Source: Urophycis tenuis
Lineage: Eukaryota > Chordata > Actinopteri > Gadiformes > Phycidae
Direction of reading: 5' to 3'
DNA: 64,000 nucleotides
Assembly: GCA_036785325.1 (NCBI GenBank)
Contig: JAXIVH010000102.1
Coordinates: 62,001 to 126,000 of the forward strand
The first letter of the stretch is position 1. Each line of letters opens with the position of its first letter. Under the pieces are notes generated by a model that had not been told where the DNA came from, did not search any database, and saw only the letters and a list, made by a program, of their open reading frames with translations. Made by a program: the position numbers and the translations under genes. This document shows positions 36,446 through 47,559 of this stretch, one piece after another.

Positions 36446-37341
36446 TGTTACTGCCACCCTCAGATGTTTACTGCCTAGGGAGGGTTGACCGAACACCGCC
36501 TGTATAAGTGGATGGGACTGCTGTAAGAACCCGTGTGGTGCGTAGGCTACAGACACTGGAGACTGCAAGGCGCGAACCATTTAAAGGTTTTAATGCCAAG
36601 GCAATGGAATATGATGCACATACAAAAATTAAAGGGTACATACCACCAATAGTTTCAAAATCAAAAGACAAAAACAAAACAAACAAACGGGCAACAAATA
36701 AACAAAGACACAAATGGGGGAAAAACTAAACCGGACTTTAGGGAAGGAGGGGAGAAGGACTACGAGTATGGTCACAAGTACACAACCCTACCTTCCACTA
36801 CACCTCTAAACCCTAACTAAAACGACTTCCAAAGTCGTGAACCAACCAAATCCCTAACTAACCTGTCAGGAACCTAACCTACCTGCTACAGAGATGGGTG
36901 ACCATCACTCGCTCTAAACTAGTGTGTTTAGACAGCGGTTACCTACGTGATGCAGATGTAAACCCCGGGGTCTATTTCCCTAGCCCTTCTCCCGGGGCAG
37001 GAAGGAGCTGGGGAACACACCACGACAACACTAGGGTAGACAAAAATAGCAGGTAGAACTTAAGTCAACTTAACCACAAACAAAACATGACGTTCACCCC
37101 CTTGCCCACCGCAGACTGACACACACAAGCTTATATAGGCAGACAGACTGGGCGGGTAGACAGGTGATTGGATGACTGAAGCTAGGAACAACGGGACACA
37201 GGTGGAGGTGATGATGACTGATGATTGACCGGTATGACAGAATGCAACAGGACGCAGGACACACAAACACCTGGAGGGGGAGACAGAGTGAGCGCACAAC
37301 CAACTGAACACAACACATACTGTAGGCCTACGGCCGTAACA
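36446..37341. mobile_element. Solo LTR of an LTR retrotransposon, 5-bp target duplication AGGGT
   Basis: An 896-bp insertion in the L2 3' tail. It starts TGTTACTGCC and ends GGCCGTAACA (TG...CA, with short inverted ends). It is flanked by AGGGT at 36441-36445 and AGGGT at 37342-37346. Removing it restores the L2 tail as read from the sibling copy near 21310-21360. No internal coding region is seen, so an LTR-LTR recombination product fits best. Orientation is not determined. Confidence 0.8.
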
Positions 37342-37879
37342 AGGGTTATGCAGGGTTCAGATGAACTCTGAACAAGTGGGTCTTGAGTCTGTTCCGGAAG
37401 ATGAGGAGTGACTCTGCAGTCCTGAAATTGGCAGGGAGCTCGTTCCACCACTGCGGTGCCAAAACAGAGAAGAGTTGAGATTTCGCCATCCGACCTTTTC
37501 CTTTAGTGATGGGGGTACCAGTCGACCAGCTGAGGTAGTTGAACGGAGTGCTCGAGCACGGGCATGGTGTTGATGTTTGGGGGTAGGTAGGGGCAGTTCC
37601 ATTGACGGCTTTGTAGGTCAGTAGCATCATCTTGAATTTGATGCGAGCCACTACAGGAAGCCAGTGGAGGTCTTGGAAGAGGGGGGTCACATGGGAGAAT
37701 TTGTTTCGGTTAAACACAAGGCGTGCTGCAGCGTTCTGGATCCGCTGCAAATGTTTAATCACGGTTGCAGGGAGTCCAGCTAAGAGCGAGTTGCAGTAGT
37801 CGAGGCGGGAGCTGACAAGTAATTGGGTCAGGAGCTGTGTCGCTTCCCTCGTGAAGAAAGGCTGGATGTTGTAGAGACG

Positions 37880-39080
37880 ATGGTCTGTAGACGACGTCAA
37901 CTTGGCCTTCCACTTCATCCTCCAGCACCTGGACTCCGCAGGAACCTATGCCAGGATCCTGTTTGTGGATTTCAGCTCTGCTTTCAATACCATCATCCTG
38001 GCTCTGCTTCAGGAGAAGCTCTCCCAGCTTAGTGTGCCTGACTCCACCTGCAGGTGGATTACAGACTTCCTGTCTGACAGGAAGCAGCATGTGAAGCTGG
38101 GAAAACGCATCTCCGACTCACAGACCATCAGCACCGGTTCCCCTCAGGGCTGTGTTCTTTCTCCTCTGCTCTTCTCCCTGTACACAAACAGCTGCACCTC
38201 CAGTCACCAGTCCGTCAAGCTTCTGAAGTTTGCGGACGACACCACTCTCATTGGACTCATTTCTGATGGTGATGAGTCTGACCTCAGGTGGGAGGTAGAC
38301 CATCTGGTGACATGGTGCAGCCGAAACAACCTAGAGCTCAACGCTCTAAAGACAGTGGAGATGGTTGTGGACTTCAGGAAGTACTCAGCCTCACCTGCGA
38401 CTACACAATTGACACTGTGGAGTCTTTCCGCTTCCTGGGAACTGTCATCTCCCAGGATCTGAAGTGGGAGCTGAACATCAGCTCCCTCATCAAGAAAGCC
38501 CAGCAGAGGATGTACTTCCTTAGGCAGCTGAAGAAATTCAACCTGCCCAGGACAATGATGGTGCACTTCTACTCCTCCATCATTGAGTCCATTCTCACCT
38601 CCTCCATCACCATCTGGTTCGCTGCTGCCACTGCCAAGGACAAGGGCAGACTGCAGCGCATCATTCGGTCTGCAGAGAAGGTGATTGGCTGCAATCTGCC
38701 GTCGCTCCAGGACCTGTACACCTCCAGGACCCTGAGGCGTGCAGGTAAGATTATGGCCGACCCCTCCCACCCCAGACACAAGCTCTTTGCATCACTCCCA
38801 TCTGGCAGGAGGCTGCGGTCCATCAGGACCAAAACCTCACGGCATAAGAACAGTTTTTTCCCATCTGCCACTAGCCTTGTCAACAAGGCCCGGAGCCCCC
38901 CCTGACACTGACTCTCTCCCTCCCCCCACACAGTCCTACATGCTACATTAACGTGGCATCTTCAGATCGTCTGCGTTACATTAACGCACAGTGTGTACAG
39001 TGTGCACTCATTCGGGTCCACCATTTTTCTCTGCATGCACTACTGCTCTGTATTCCATATTCATATTCATATTCATTGTA

Positions 39081-39143
<63 letters not shown>

Positions 39144-39272
39144 GTTATTTTACTTTTTTACTTACTTATATTTTTAATACTGTTTTTTCTCTTGCACCAA
39201 TTGCACCAAGTCAAATTCCTTGTAGGTGCAAACCTACTTGGAAATAAACTTGTTTCTGATTTCTGATTTCTG
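37880..39272 (+). mobile_element. Rex1-like LINE, 5'-truncated, nested in the L2-like LINE
   Basis: Reverse transcriptase on the plus strand: FILQHLDSAGTYARILFVDF at about 37920, FLSDRKQHVKLGK, STGSPQGCVLSPLLFSLYTN, the catalytic LLKFADDTTL at about 38230 and NNLELNALKTVEMVVDFRK. It then shifts frame at about 38390-38400 to TVESFRFLGTVISQDLKW, FLRQLKKFNLPRTMMVHFYS and SFFPSATSLVNKARSPP, ending at 38905. The 3' UTR has an (AT)n run, and the element ends in repeats of ATTTCTG at about 39256-39272. It lacks its 5' endonuclease part and carries one frameshift, so it is dead. Confidence 0.85.
39083..39138. repeat. (AT)n microsatellite in the Rex1-like 3' UTR
   Basis: About 56 bp of AT repeat. Confidence 0.95.
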
Positions 39273-40525
39273 AGCAAACCTACAGGAGCTGGTCACTTCA
39301 GTGATGTTTGCAGTGCAGGACAGTTGGTTGTTGACTATTATGCCCAGGTTCCTTGTGGTCAGTGAGGCAGATACAGTGATGCCCTCGACCTAGACCAGCA
39401 GGTCCCTGTGCGGGCACTCAGTATGAAGAGAAGCTCAGTCTTTGCGAGATTGAGGTTGAGTTGATGCGCAGTTGTCCAAGAGCTGATGTCTGCCAGGCAT
39501 TCTGAGTTGCGTGTTGCAATCAGAGTGTCTGAGGGGGGTAAGGAGAGGAACAGTTGAGTGTCATTTGCCTAACAGTGATAGGAAAAGCCATGTGATGTGA
39601 TTACAGAGCCTAGAGATTTGGTATCTAGGGAGAACAGAAGCGGTCCTAGTACTGAGCCTTGAGGGACACCAGTGTTTAGCGGGGTTTGGACAGGGAGCCG
39701 TTCCATGTGACCTGTTAAGTGCGACCCATGAGGTAAGATGTGAACCAGGCTAGCACAGTGTCAGTAATGCCGACTTCAGTGAGGGTGGCGAGGAGGGTCT
39801 GGTGGTTTATGGTGTTGAACGCCGCAGACAGATTGAGGAGAACAAGCACAGACGAAAGGGAAGAGGCTTTAGCGGCATGAAGGGACACGGTCACCGTCAG
39901 AAGGGCTGTCTCTCTAGAGTGCGCAGTCTTGAAGCCAGACTGATGGGGATCAAGCAAGTCGCTTTCTGAGAAGTAGGAGGACAGTTGGTTAGAGACTGCA
40001 TGTTCCAGGGTTTTAGAAAGGAATGATAGCAGAGATACCTGTCTGTAGTTCTGGATGTCAGCAGTGTCGAGGGTAGGCTTCTTGAGGAGTGGTTTGACTC
40101 TGGCAGTTTTGAAGGGTGTAGGGACGAGACCTGAGGTGAGGGAAGAGTTATCGAGGGTGGTGATGAACGGTAGGATGTTGGTCGAGATGGCCTAGAGAAG
40201 GGAGGAGGGGATGGGGTCAAGAGGACAGGTGGTCGCATGGTTGGATGTGACCAGTTTAAGGACCTCTTCGGAGGAGAGAGGGGTAGAACCGTTCAGCCTA
40301 GCAAAGGTGGGAGCTGGAGGAGGGAGAATAGCTCTGGAGTCGGGGTTATGGAAGGTAGCAGCAGGGGTAAGGGTGATGCTGATGTCTGTCATCTTCTTGG
40401 TAATGTAGTTGGCAGAATCGTCAGCAGTGAGTGAGGAAGGGGGGGAGGGGAGGGAGGAATGAGGAGAGAGGAGAACATAGAAAAAATATTTCTGGGGTTG
40501 GAGGCAGAGGACGTGACATTATGCA

Positions 40526-41208
40526 GTGGGTACTGCACCTGTCATAGACGTCCAATTGATGTCCAAAAAAATAACCCAGTTCAAAGGTCAAATGTCGAAA
40601 GTAAATGACGTCCAAGTTGGACGGATGGTTGGACGTCCAAATAGTGGACCTAGTTTGGACGTCGAATAGATGTCCAGAATTGGTCATGGACTAACGGACT
40701 CAATATAGAAATGATCTGCACGTCTATCCAACGTACAATGTTTAGTGGGTCTGGTCGCAGTAAAGGCAGAGATGAGGAGGAGGCTGGTGCGACCCACCTG
40801 CTTGGGTTCGACATCCCTCATCTGTATTGTTTTATTGATATGATTGGACTATTGTCCTTTACATTTTTTTTTACTCAATTCACTACAATTCAAATCACAA
40901 TCAAATCACACGACTCTGAGGACAAGATGCTCCTGTCCCTTGTCCTGAGAGTCGTTCTGTGCATGGTGGGTATGGGTCCAGTGTAGAGAGTTCTCTTTGT
41001 GTTCTTGGTGAGAAAACAAAGAGGCTTTCTATTCTCAGGCTTTAGCTCGTTATCTGCTGCCATTAAAGGAAAAAAAAACATGTAGGATTTGTACAGATAT
41101 AAATTATTTCCTGTTGCTATAAGCTTGACATGTGTTCAGTTGAAACAGCCGTTTTTGCCAGGAATACGAAACGAAGTAACGTCTAAGCATATTCTAAACT
41201 TTTTAAGG

Positions 41209-41230
<22 letters not shown>
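40526..41230. other. Repeat-like sequence rich in ACGTCC/GGACGT words, no gene
   Basis: At 40540-40680 there are several palindromic GACGTCC-like words (TAGACGTCC, GACGTCCAAGTTGGACG, GGACGTCCA, GGACGTCG). This looks like part of a non-autonomous DNA transposon, but I find no matching terminal repeats. The rest is unremarkable. Confidence 0.4.
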
Positions 41231-41239
<9 letters not shown>

Positions 41240-41510
41240 CTTTGTCTCCTATGGCACATGAGGCTTCAATGAGCACTCTCTCCATTGCATTCGGTCCCTG
41301 GCAGAGTGTTGGGCCTCTCCCCATGACAGGTTCATCTGTTCCAGCTCTTGTGTCACAGTTCTGCGCCAGGAGGTTTTGGGCCTCCCAGGTTTTCTTTTGC
41401 CTGGTGGTGTCCATCTTAAGGCGACTTTTGTGATGCGGTCCTGCTCCATCCTCAACACATGTCTGTGCAATCTCAAGCGTCTGTGCGTAATCTCCTTTGT
41501 GATGATGACA
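41208..41510 (-). mobile_element. RTE-like LINE, 3' end
   Basis: The minus strand encodes the typical C-terminus of a fish RTE-type reverse transcriptase: HVLRMEQDRITKVALRW, TPPGKRKPGRPKTSWRRTV and MNLSWGEAQHSARDRMQWRE. It is followed by a 3' end of simple repeat, here (TAC)n on the plus strand at 41208-41236. 5'-truncated. Confidence 0.75.
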
Positions 41511-41584
41511 TTTCACATTCAATCTTGATCATAACAATGACTTCAAATATTTCCAGTTGCTCTTGTAATACACACAGTATGCTG

Positions 41585-42300
41585 CAAAACTGCTAAATGA
41601 AAGAACCAAAATATAAGAGGGGCTTTTATCAATATAATTCCCCGAAATACAAAGGTAATCAGAAAGCTTCTTTATGAAGAAAAGTGTCATCTCTCTTTTG
41701 ATGTACTTCTACATTGTTCCCCAAGTAGATTTCCCATACGGTGAAGCCTGTACTATAACAGACTTTCTGCTGTAAATGGCAAACATACAGCAAGCCATTA
41801 CATAAGTCCAAGTGGCAGGTGATTTCTAATACAACCATTAACAGAGGTGATGTTATAGTTCACATGGGCTAGAGCAGGTGCACCTGTGTGGTGGGCATGT
41901 CTTCCACCTGTCACACCGTGGTAGTAGACTAAAGGGGAGGAGAAAAGGCCATTTATCAGCACAACTGATTTGGGGACTTCACACTGTTGGGATGGCTGGC
42001 TTCAAGGCACTCTGGGTGGCGGTACTGTTACTGGTGCAGGGTAAGTGTATCCCTCCTTCACTTTAGGCTACCCATGTCATAGGAATTGATAGGAATCATT
42101 TGTCCTCGGATCACACTGGTGTGTGTGTGTGTGTGTGTGTGTGTGTTCTCAATGTGAAGGAGAAAACACAATGTTTTGTTTATGTTTCACTCATTAGCAT
42201 AATGTCTATCTGGTTCATGGGGAAAGGAGTCAGAGAAGGAATCAGGTTTGAGTTGTCTATAACATCAGGTTTGAGCTGGCTATAACATCAGGTTTGGGTT
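41585..42300 (+). repeat. Segmental duplication of the protease promoter/exon 1 block
   Basis: Copies about 25725-26345 with high identity: upstream flank, exon 1, the start of intron 1, the GT microsatellite and the 22-bp repeat. The second copy has an extra about 70 bp near 41670-41750 and lacks TACAG in GTTATACAGTAGTTCAC. No exons 2-10 follow within the window. Confidence 0.85.
41992..42040 (+). CDS. Duplicated first exon (signal peptide) of the serine protease
   Basis: 49 bp encoding MAGFKALWVAVLLLVQ followed by one G and a GTAAGT donor, the same length and phase as exon 1 at 26054-26102. The two differ by Asn5Lys and Cys8Trp. It could be the start of a tandem paralogue whose remaining exons were removed or displaced by the mobile elements that follow, or lie beyond the window; it could equally be an orphan exon. 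I favour a fragment. Confidence 0.7.
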
Positions 42301-42500
42301 ACCTATAACATCGGGTTTGAGTTGTCTATAACATCGGGTTTGAGTTGTCTATAACATCGGGTTTATGTTGCCTATAACATCGGGTTTGAGTTGCCTATAA
42401 CATCGGGTTTGAGTTGCCTGTAACATCAGGTTTGAGTTGTCTATGACATCAGGTTTGAGTTGCCTATAACATTGGGTTTGAGTTGTATAAAACATCGGTT
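42241..42500. repeat. 22-bp minisatellite, about 11-12 copies
   Basis: Unit GTCTATAACATCGGGTTTGAGTT with variants. It is expanded relative to the 3 copies in the parental block at 26275-26346. Confidence 0.9.
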
Positions 42501-42528
42501 TTGAAATGTCTGTAACAGTTATTCTCAT

Positions 42529-42866
42529 GGGGCGGCACGGTGGTGCAGTGGTAAGCACTGTCGCCTCACAGCAAGAGGGTTCTGGGTTCGAATCCACCTG
42601 GGACCTGGAACCTTTCTGTGTGGAGTTTGCATGTTCTCCCCGTGCTTGCGTGGGTTCTCTCCGGGTACTCCGGCTTCCTCCCACAGACCAAAAACATGCA
42701 GGTTGGGGATTAGGTTAATTGGTGTCTCTAAATTGACCATAGGTGTGAATGGTTGTTTGTTGCTATATGTTAGCCCTGTGATAGGCTGGCGACCTGTCCA
42801 GGGTGTACCCCGCCTCTCGCCCATTGTAGCTGGGATTGGCTCCAGCCCCCCCGCGACCCTCTAGAG
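42529..42866 (+). mobile_element. DANA/mermaid-type tRNA-derived SINE
   Basis: Starts GGGGCGGCACGGTGGTGCAG with box A-like and box B-like (GGGTTCGAATCC) words. It continues with the conserved DANA body TGTGTGGAGTTTGCATGTTC, CTCCCACAGACCAAAAACATG and GGCTCCAGCCCCCCCGCGAC. It stops at CTCTAGAG, where the hAT element begins; the usual SINE tail is not found on the far side of the hAT. Confidence 0.85.
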
Positions 42867-42950
42867 CAGGGGTGCTCACACTTTTTAAGCTCGAGAGCTA
42901 CTTTTAAAATGACCAAGTCACAAAGATCTACCCACTACAAAAAAACAAAC

Positions 42951-42983
<33 letters not shown>

Positions 42984-42986
<3 letters not shown>

Positions 42987-43360
42987 GGTACCCCGGTGCC
43001 GTAGTGTCCCCTTCCCCCAAATGACCACACGTCTCTGCTTACAAAAAAAGTCGCACCAAGGCGCATTTATTAGGTCCAACACAAAAGACGGGCTGACTAT
43101 CGCCCCAGAAGTTAACTATAACAACTATAACAAAAAGACTGGGCTCCGTGAGCCTCGGCTGGTTCTCTCGTCCCCTTGGTCCGGATGCTTGGGGAATGGG
43201 TCGTCCCGGAAAGGACACCTGGACCGGACTGTTGCCTCTCCCTGCAACGACAACAAGACATAACTCCTTTTTCCACACTTTCTGGGGGGAAAAGGTGGTA
43301 GACTCCCTGCCTGACCTGTCCCCTGGGCTGCCAGGGCCTCTGTGCAAGGCCCGGGTTGCC

Positions 43361-43363
<3 letters not shown>
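42984..43363. mobile_element. Solo LTR nested in the hAT element
   Basis: A 380-bp block from TGTGGTACCCCGG to GGGTTGCCACA, with inverted ends TGTGG.A..CCCG, lies within an AT dinucleotide tract. ATAT on both sides is compatible with a 4-bp target duplication, though the surrounding (TA)n makes this weak. No coding capacity. Confidence 0.6.
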
Positions 43364-43394
<31 letters not shown>

Positions 43395-43428
43395 GTGTGT
43401 GTGCATGTATTTTTGTAATTACCTGAGT

Positions 43429-45283
43429 TTAGTTGTTTGATGACTTGCACTGAAGTGAATCAGCCAGGGACGCATAGTCCGGGCAGTAGCTGCTGACAGC
43501 CAGCCTCAAGCACACTGCCAAATGTTCATCAGTCATGGTGGAACGGTACTTGGACTTGATGATCTTCATGTGGGAAAAGGCTGACTCACATAAATAAGTG
43601 GAGCCGAATAATGCAGTCAATGAGGTAGCACATCTCCTCATGTTGGGGTACTTTGCCTCGGTGAGTAAGTTCCAGAACTGTCCATGAGCTCTTGACTTCA
43701 GCTCAATGTCGAGTCAAAATCTCATCTTCCACTCCAGAAGGGTTCAGTTGAAAAAGTGCTGCAATTTTTGATACAAGTGAATCAACGTCAGCATCTTCCC
43801 GAAAAGGATAACACATGAACGTGGCGACTGGCTCCAGCAATGAAAAGTCTTGAAAGCGTTTGTCAAACTCTGACAGACAATTGTCAATCTGCTGCGTGTA
43901 GCGTGCACTGTCAGGTTGCACACAGGCCTTCCCTTGCGTCTCCAGCTCTGACGCCAGGTTCTGGAAGTTTGACAAATCATGGCGCTGCAGCTTTGAGGAG
44001 AGATGTTGCATCTTTCGTTTGAAAGCATTAACAGAGCTGATCATATTGATCACTGTTTTGTCTTTTCCTTGCAGCTCAAGATTGAGGTCGTTCAGCATGT
44101 TTGTCAGATCGGTTAAAAATGCCAGGTCTAACAGCGACTGACTGTCATTTAGTTGCTTGTATTCTGCATGTCCAGCTACACAGAAAAACTCCTTGATCTC
44201 CGGACAGAGCTCGCGAAATCTTTGCAGGAATTTCCCTCGACTAAGCCATCTTACATCAGTATGCAGCAACAACTCAGAGTGTTCGCACTCAACCTTCTCT
44301 AGGTGTGCACGGAATAACCGTCTCTGAAGAGATCTGGCTCGAATAGAGCAGGCGATCTTTGTTGTCACATCCATGATCTCTTTCATATTGAGCATTTTAG
44401 CGCATAGCGCTTGTTGGTGGATTATGCAATGGTAGTTCAAGAAGTCTGCGAAAGCATCGTCCTGCCTGCACTTGGCAATAAATCCATTCACGCGGCCAAC
44501 CATTGCGGGTGCTCCATCAGTGGTGATAGACACCAATTTGTTTACTTGGAGCTGAGTTTTCGCAATAAAATTTTTAAATGACTGAAATATGTCCTCTCCT
44601 CGTGTTTTTTCTTTCATGAGAAGTAATGTCAATAGCTCCTCTTTTGCAGTCAGATCACTAAACACCATACGAATGAAAATGCACATCTGCGCTGTGTCAC
44701 TCACGTCAGTAGATTCGTCCAACTGCAGTGAAAAACAGTCACAATCACTGATATCCTTCCACATTTGCTGTGTTACATCTTCAGCCATGGCTTCACATCG
44801 CCGTGTAACTGTATGTCTTGACAGCGGCAGAGCTTTGATTGAAGATAATATTTCGGCCTTATTTTTAAAGTCTCGGAACAATGTGTCCGCTGCTTCAACG
44901 AATGCGTCTTTTACCATTTCTCCGTCTTGGAAGGACTTCTTGTTATTAATGATGATGTGACTCACCCGGAACGATGCTTCGGTGGCAGCTTTCGCTTTGG
45001 AAGTATGTTGTGAAAAAAATGACTGCTGTCCGGACAACAGCGATTTTAGTTCATTCACCTTTGTCTTTCTCAGCTCGCTATCCGGCGGGAAGTCGGTATC
45101 GTATTTTCCATGAAGAGTCCGAAAATGCCCCTCCACATTTCCCTTCTTCGGCATTGCGATTGTAATCCGGCAGATGAGGCAAAGGCACTTAGAAAATGAC
45201 ATTGTGAAAAAAAAGTCCAACTCCCATTCCGCATGAAAGTTATACTTTTTCGGCTTCTTACTCGGTCCAGCAACCCCACTCAT
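43429..45283 (-). pseudogene. hAT transposase (Charlie/GTF2IRD2-like), frameshifted near the C-terminus
   Basis: A 526-codon ORF (45283-43703). The N-terminal BED-type zinc finger has CLCLICR then HFRTLHG. It is followed by the RNase H-like core with FSLQLDESTDVSD, SITTDGAPAMVGR, YHCIIHQQALCAK and DVRWLSRGKFLQRF. The frame then shifts at about 43715; the hAT dimerisation domain continues in another frame (FGSTYLCESAFSHMK, EHLAVCLRLAVSS) to 43431. Proteins of this type are usually annotated as GTF2IRD2-like. With a single break near the C-terminus it is a fairly recent loss, but the copy as read cannot make an intact dimerisation domain. Confidence 0.88.
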
Positions 45284-45559
45284 TTTTTATTATTAGCTTT
45301 GGCGCCGGATTTGTGAATGCGCGGCCAAACATGCGGCGGTGAGGTGTGAGGTCACTGTCTATTGCGCATGTGCGGTTCACTGTGATTGCCTCCCGACAGG
45401 CTTACCTGTATGTCAATCAAATGATGGGATGGATTCTAGCCTATAGAAAAAAATAAATAGTTTTTTTTTTTTTAAATGTCATGCGATCGACCAGTAGTAG
45501 CTTGGCGATCGACTGGTCGATCGCGATCGACGTAATGAGCACCCCTGCTCAAACAAATA

Positions 45560-46088
45560 TTACAGTGGCGACAAGGTAACAAAGTGAATCCACATCAGTG
45601 ATAAAATCTGAATGTGTTTGATAAAACATACTTCTCCTTCATGAAAGACTTTGCATGTTTTCTGGTTCAGAAAGAAATTGCTGTCGAGGCTGTTTTTTTA
45701 TGCCCACGAGCGCCCTCCTGTGGTGACTGACTGTAACTGAGAGAAATCTTTGTTAAGAAAAAAGGAAGTGGTTTACATTACCTAAGAAAAGTGGAGAATA
45801 ACTGAAAAGGAAGCCAAACAAATATTTTTTTGAAAGAGGGGGAATTATGAAGTTGTAAAGACAATCAATAAAGAAAACTACTGCAGATACGGCATATATC
45901 GTTCCAGAATTTGACAGTAAGAAAGAAGATTTTGATTCATATCTAGAATGGTTTGAAAGATGGCTATCTGCAAATGACATTGATGCAGGGAAGAACGCTT
46001 ACCTGAGTGTTTTGGTCTAACTGAATATGGACTACTGAAAAATTTGGTTGCACTGAAAAAACTCAGTGATGAGACTTATGATAAAGTT
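45560..46088 (+). pseudogene. Decayed gag of a Gypsy-like retroelement
   Basis: The plus strand shows GTGGCGACAAGGTAACAAAG (45565; leader/primer-binding-site-like), then a gag-like stretch: FDSKKEDFDSYLEWFERWLS and ANDIDAG at about 45908-45990, broken by stops, and KNLVALKKLSDETYDK with frame changes. No LTR is found beside it. Confidence 0.6.
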
Positions 46089-46089
46089 G

Positions 46090-47559
46090 GCTGTATTCGA
46101 AATGTTCACTCGTTCACTCACTCACTCGTTCACTATATAGTGTTTGCTATATAGGGGAGCTATGTAGGGGGCTACTAGGGGACAAGTGAGCATGGCGATT
46201 ATTAATTTCGGACACTCGGGATGACGTTCGGTTGCCATGACAATGCCGCAAGCTTGCGCTCGAGACGCTCAAGTCGCTCGAGACCATAGACTGTATATAA
46301 CTAATGGACAAACCCTCTGTGACGTCACCCATAGGCATTCTTAACAGCGGAGATGAAGCCTAAAATTGAGCTTCTGGGCGCCGCCATCTTGGACATTTCA
46401 GTCTGTGTTCTAAGCCCGCCTACCTCTAGCCAGACCAATCAAAGCCTCGAATCCGTGAAGGTCGTGCCGTGATGACAGATGACAGCTGCCAATCAAGTTG
46501 ACCACGCCCTTAATTATTCATAAAATAAATCCTTCTCTGTGCATTAAAATAATGGATTCTAAAAAAATTCACCCCCCTCACAGTTGTCATGGACTCGAAC
46601 ACTACTGAAAGACACCAAAACCGTTTTTTGAACCAGGCTGTAAACATGTTTATTTTGGCTGTAAAGTTGGACATTTTAACATGGGTGTCTATGGGAGTTG
46701 ACTCCGTTCTGCAGCCAGCCTCAAGCGGCCAGTCAAGGAACTGCAAGTTTTTGCACTTCCGCATGGGCTTCATTTTTCAGCATGGAATGTTGCCGCTTGC
46801 TCGAGACGCACAAACATGGCAGTTGAAATTGAAAGAATGGTCTATCTGAGCAATGAACTTATGTATCTTCAGTTACAATTTGGCATATTATGTAACACCC
46901 ATTCGTTACTCAAACGCCGAAGGCGAGCGCTGTACTTGTTGTGCTTAAGCGATGGAAAAAAAAACGTGTGTATTAACGCTATCAGCTGATCGCGAAGAAG
47001 CGTGTTTGTCAGAGTGATAGCGAAACAAGGCGGGCCAAGGGGATGATATTAAGTTTTAATTTGATGATGAGGTGCTGAAGGACTCTTTCAGAAGGAGCGT
47101 GAGTCTTCCACAGTGCATTAACATGAAAAAACACCACCATTGCGTTGATGAATGAATCTATTTATTTATTAATTTATCTGAGGTGCCGGAACGCCGTACC
47201 GGACCGTTCCGGCTCACTTTAACCCCTAACGTCAACAAAACTGATGCCGTTGGTTCCACGGGACTTGATTTATTTATCATGCAACGGCATAACAAACCAT
47301 GAACAATAAAATACGGCATTTGTATACGACGTTGCCGTCCATCAAAGTGACTGATGAGTTTACTCTTCTTCTTGACTTCCGCGGGATAGCTCGCAGTGCA
47401 TGATGGTCTAGATGTATTGCCGTAGCGTACAGTGTTTGTACCCTACATTTAGGCATGTCACGCGACGAATTTGTAGGGAACGAAAGTAGTGAACGAACAT
47501 TTCAGTTGAATTTCGAACACCACTACAAAAATGCTGATTCACTATATAGTGCACTATAT
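46090..47559. mobile_element. DNA-type repeat, left part (split by the Gypsy element)
   Basis: Left end GGCTGTATTCGAAATGTTCACT (46089-46110); the reverse complement of the sequence ending near 60070 is GGCTGTGTTCGAAATGTTCACT, so this is a probable terminal inverted repeat pair. Within it, 46284-46795 is a familiar fish repeat (ACCATAGACTGTATATAA to CTTCCGCATGGGCTTCATTT). 47227-47298 is one arm of a 72-bp inverted repeat whose other arm is at 60072-60143. No ORF of note. Target duplication not clear. Confidence 0.55.

Larger units (their letters stand above)
36191..40525 (-). mobile_element. L2-like LINE, interrupted by a solo LTR and a Rex1-like LINE
   Basis: On the minus strand, the linker and RT begin at right (NIFSMFSSLL at about 40500, ANYITKKMTDIS at about 40395, LDPHQSGFKTAHSRETALLT at 39950, LLNLSAAFNTINHQTLL at 39860, SGVPQGSVLGPLLFS-type core at about 39660). 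It breaks at about 39275 (SSCRFA) and resumes at about 37880 (LYNIQPFFTREATQLL), continuing through SRLDYCNSLLAGLP to FRVHLNPA at 37346. The 3' tail is split again at 36446-37341 and ends with GCATTTAGCAGACGCTTTTA near 36220. Stops are present, so it is inactive. Confidence 0.85.
42867..45547 (-). mobile_element. hAT DNA transposon with 12-bp terminal inverted repeats
   Basis: The left end CAGGGGTGCTCA (42867-42878) matches the reverse complement of the right end TGAGCACCCCTG (45536-45547). Subterminal palindromes of GATCGAC/GTCGATC lie near the right end. The left flank CTCTAGAG fits the NTCTAGAN target favoured by many hAT/Charlie elements, but the right flank CTCAAACA does not match it, so one flank has been rearranged. 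It contains a transposase ORF and a nested solo LTR. Confidence 0.88.
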
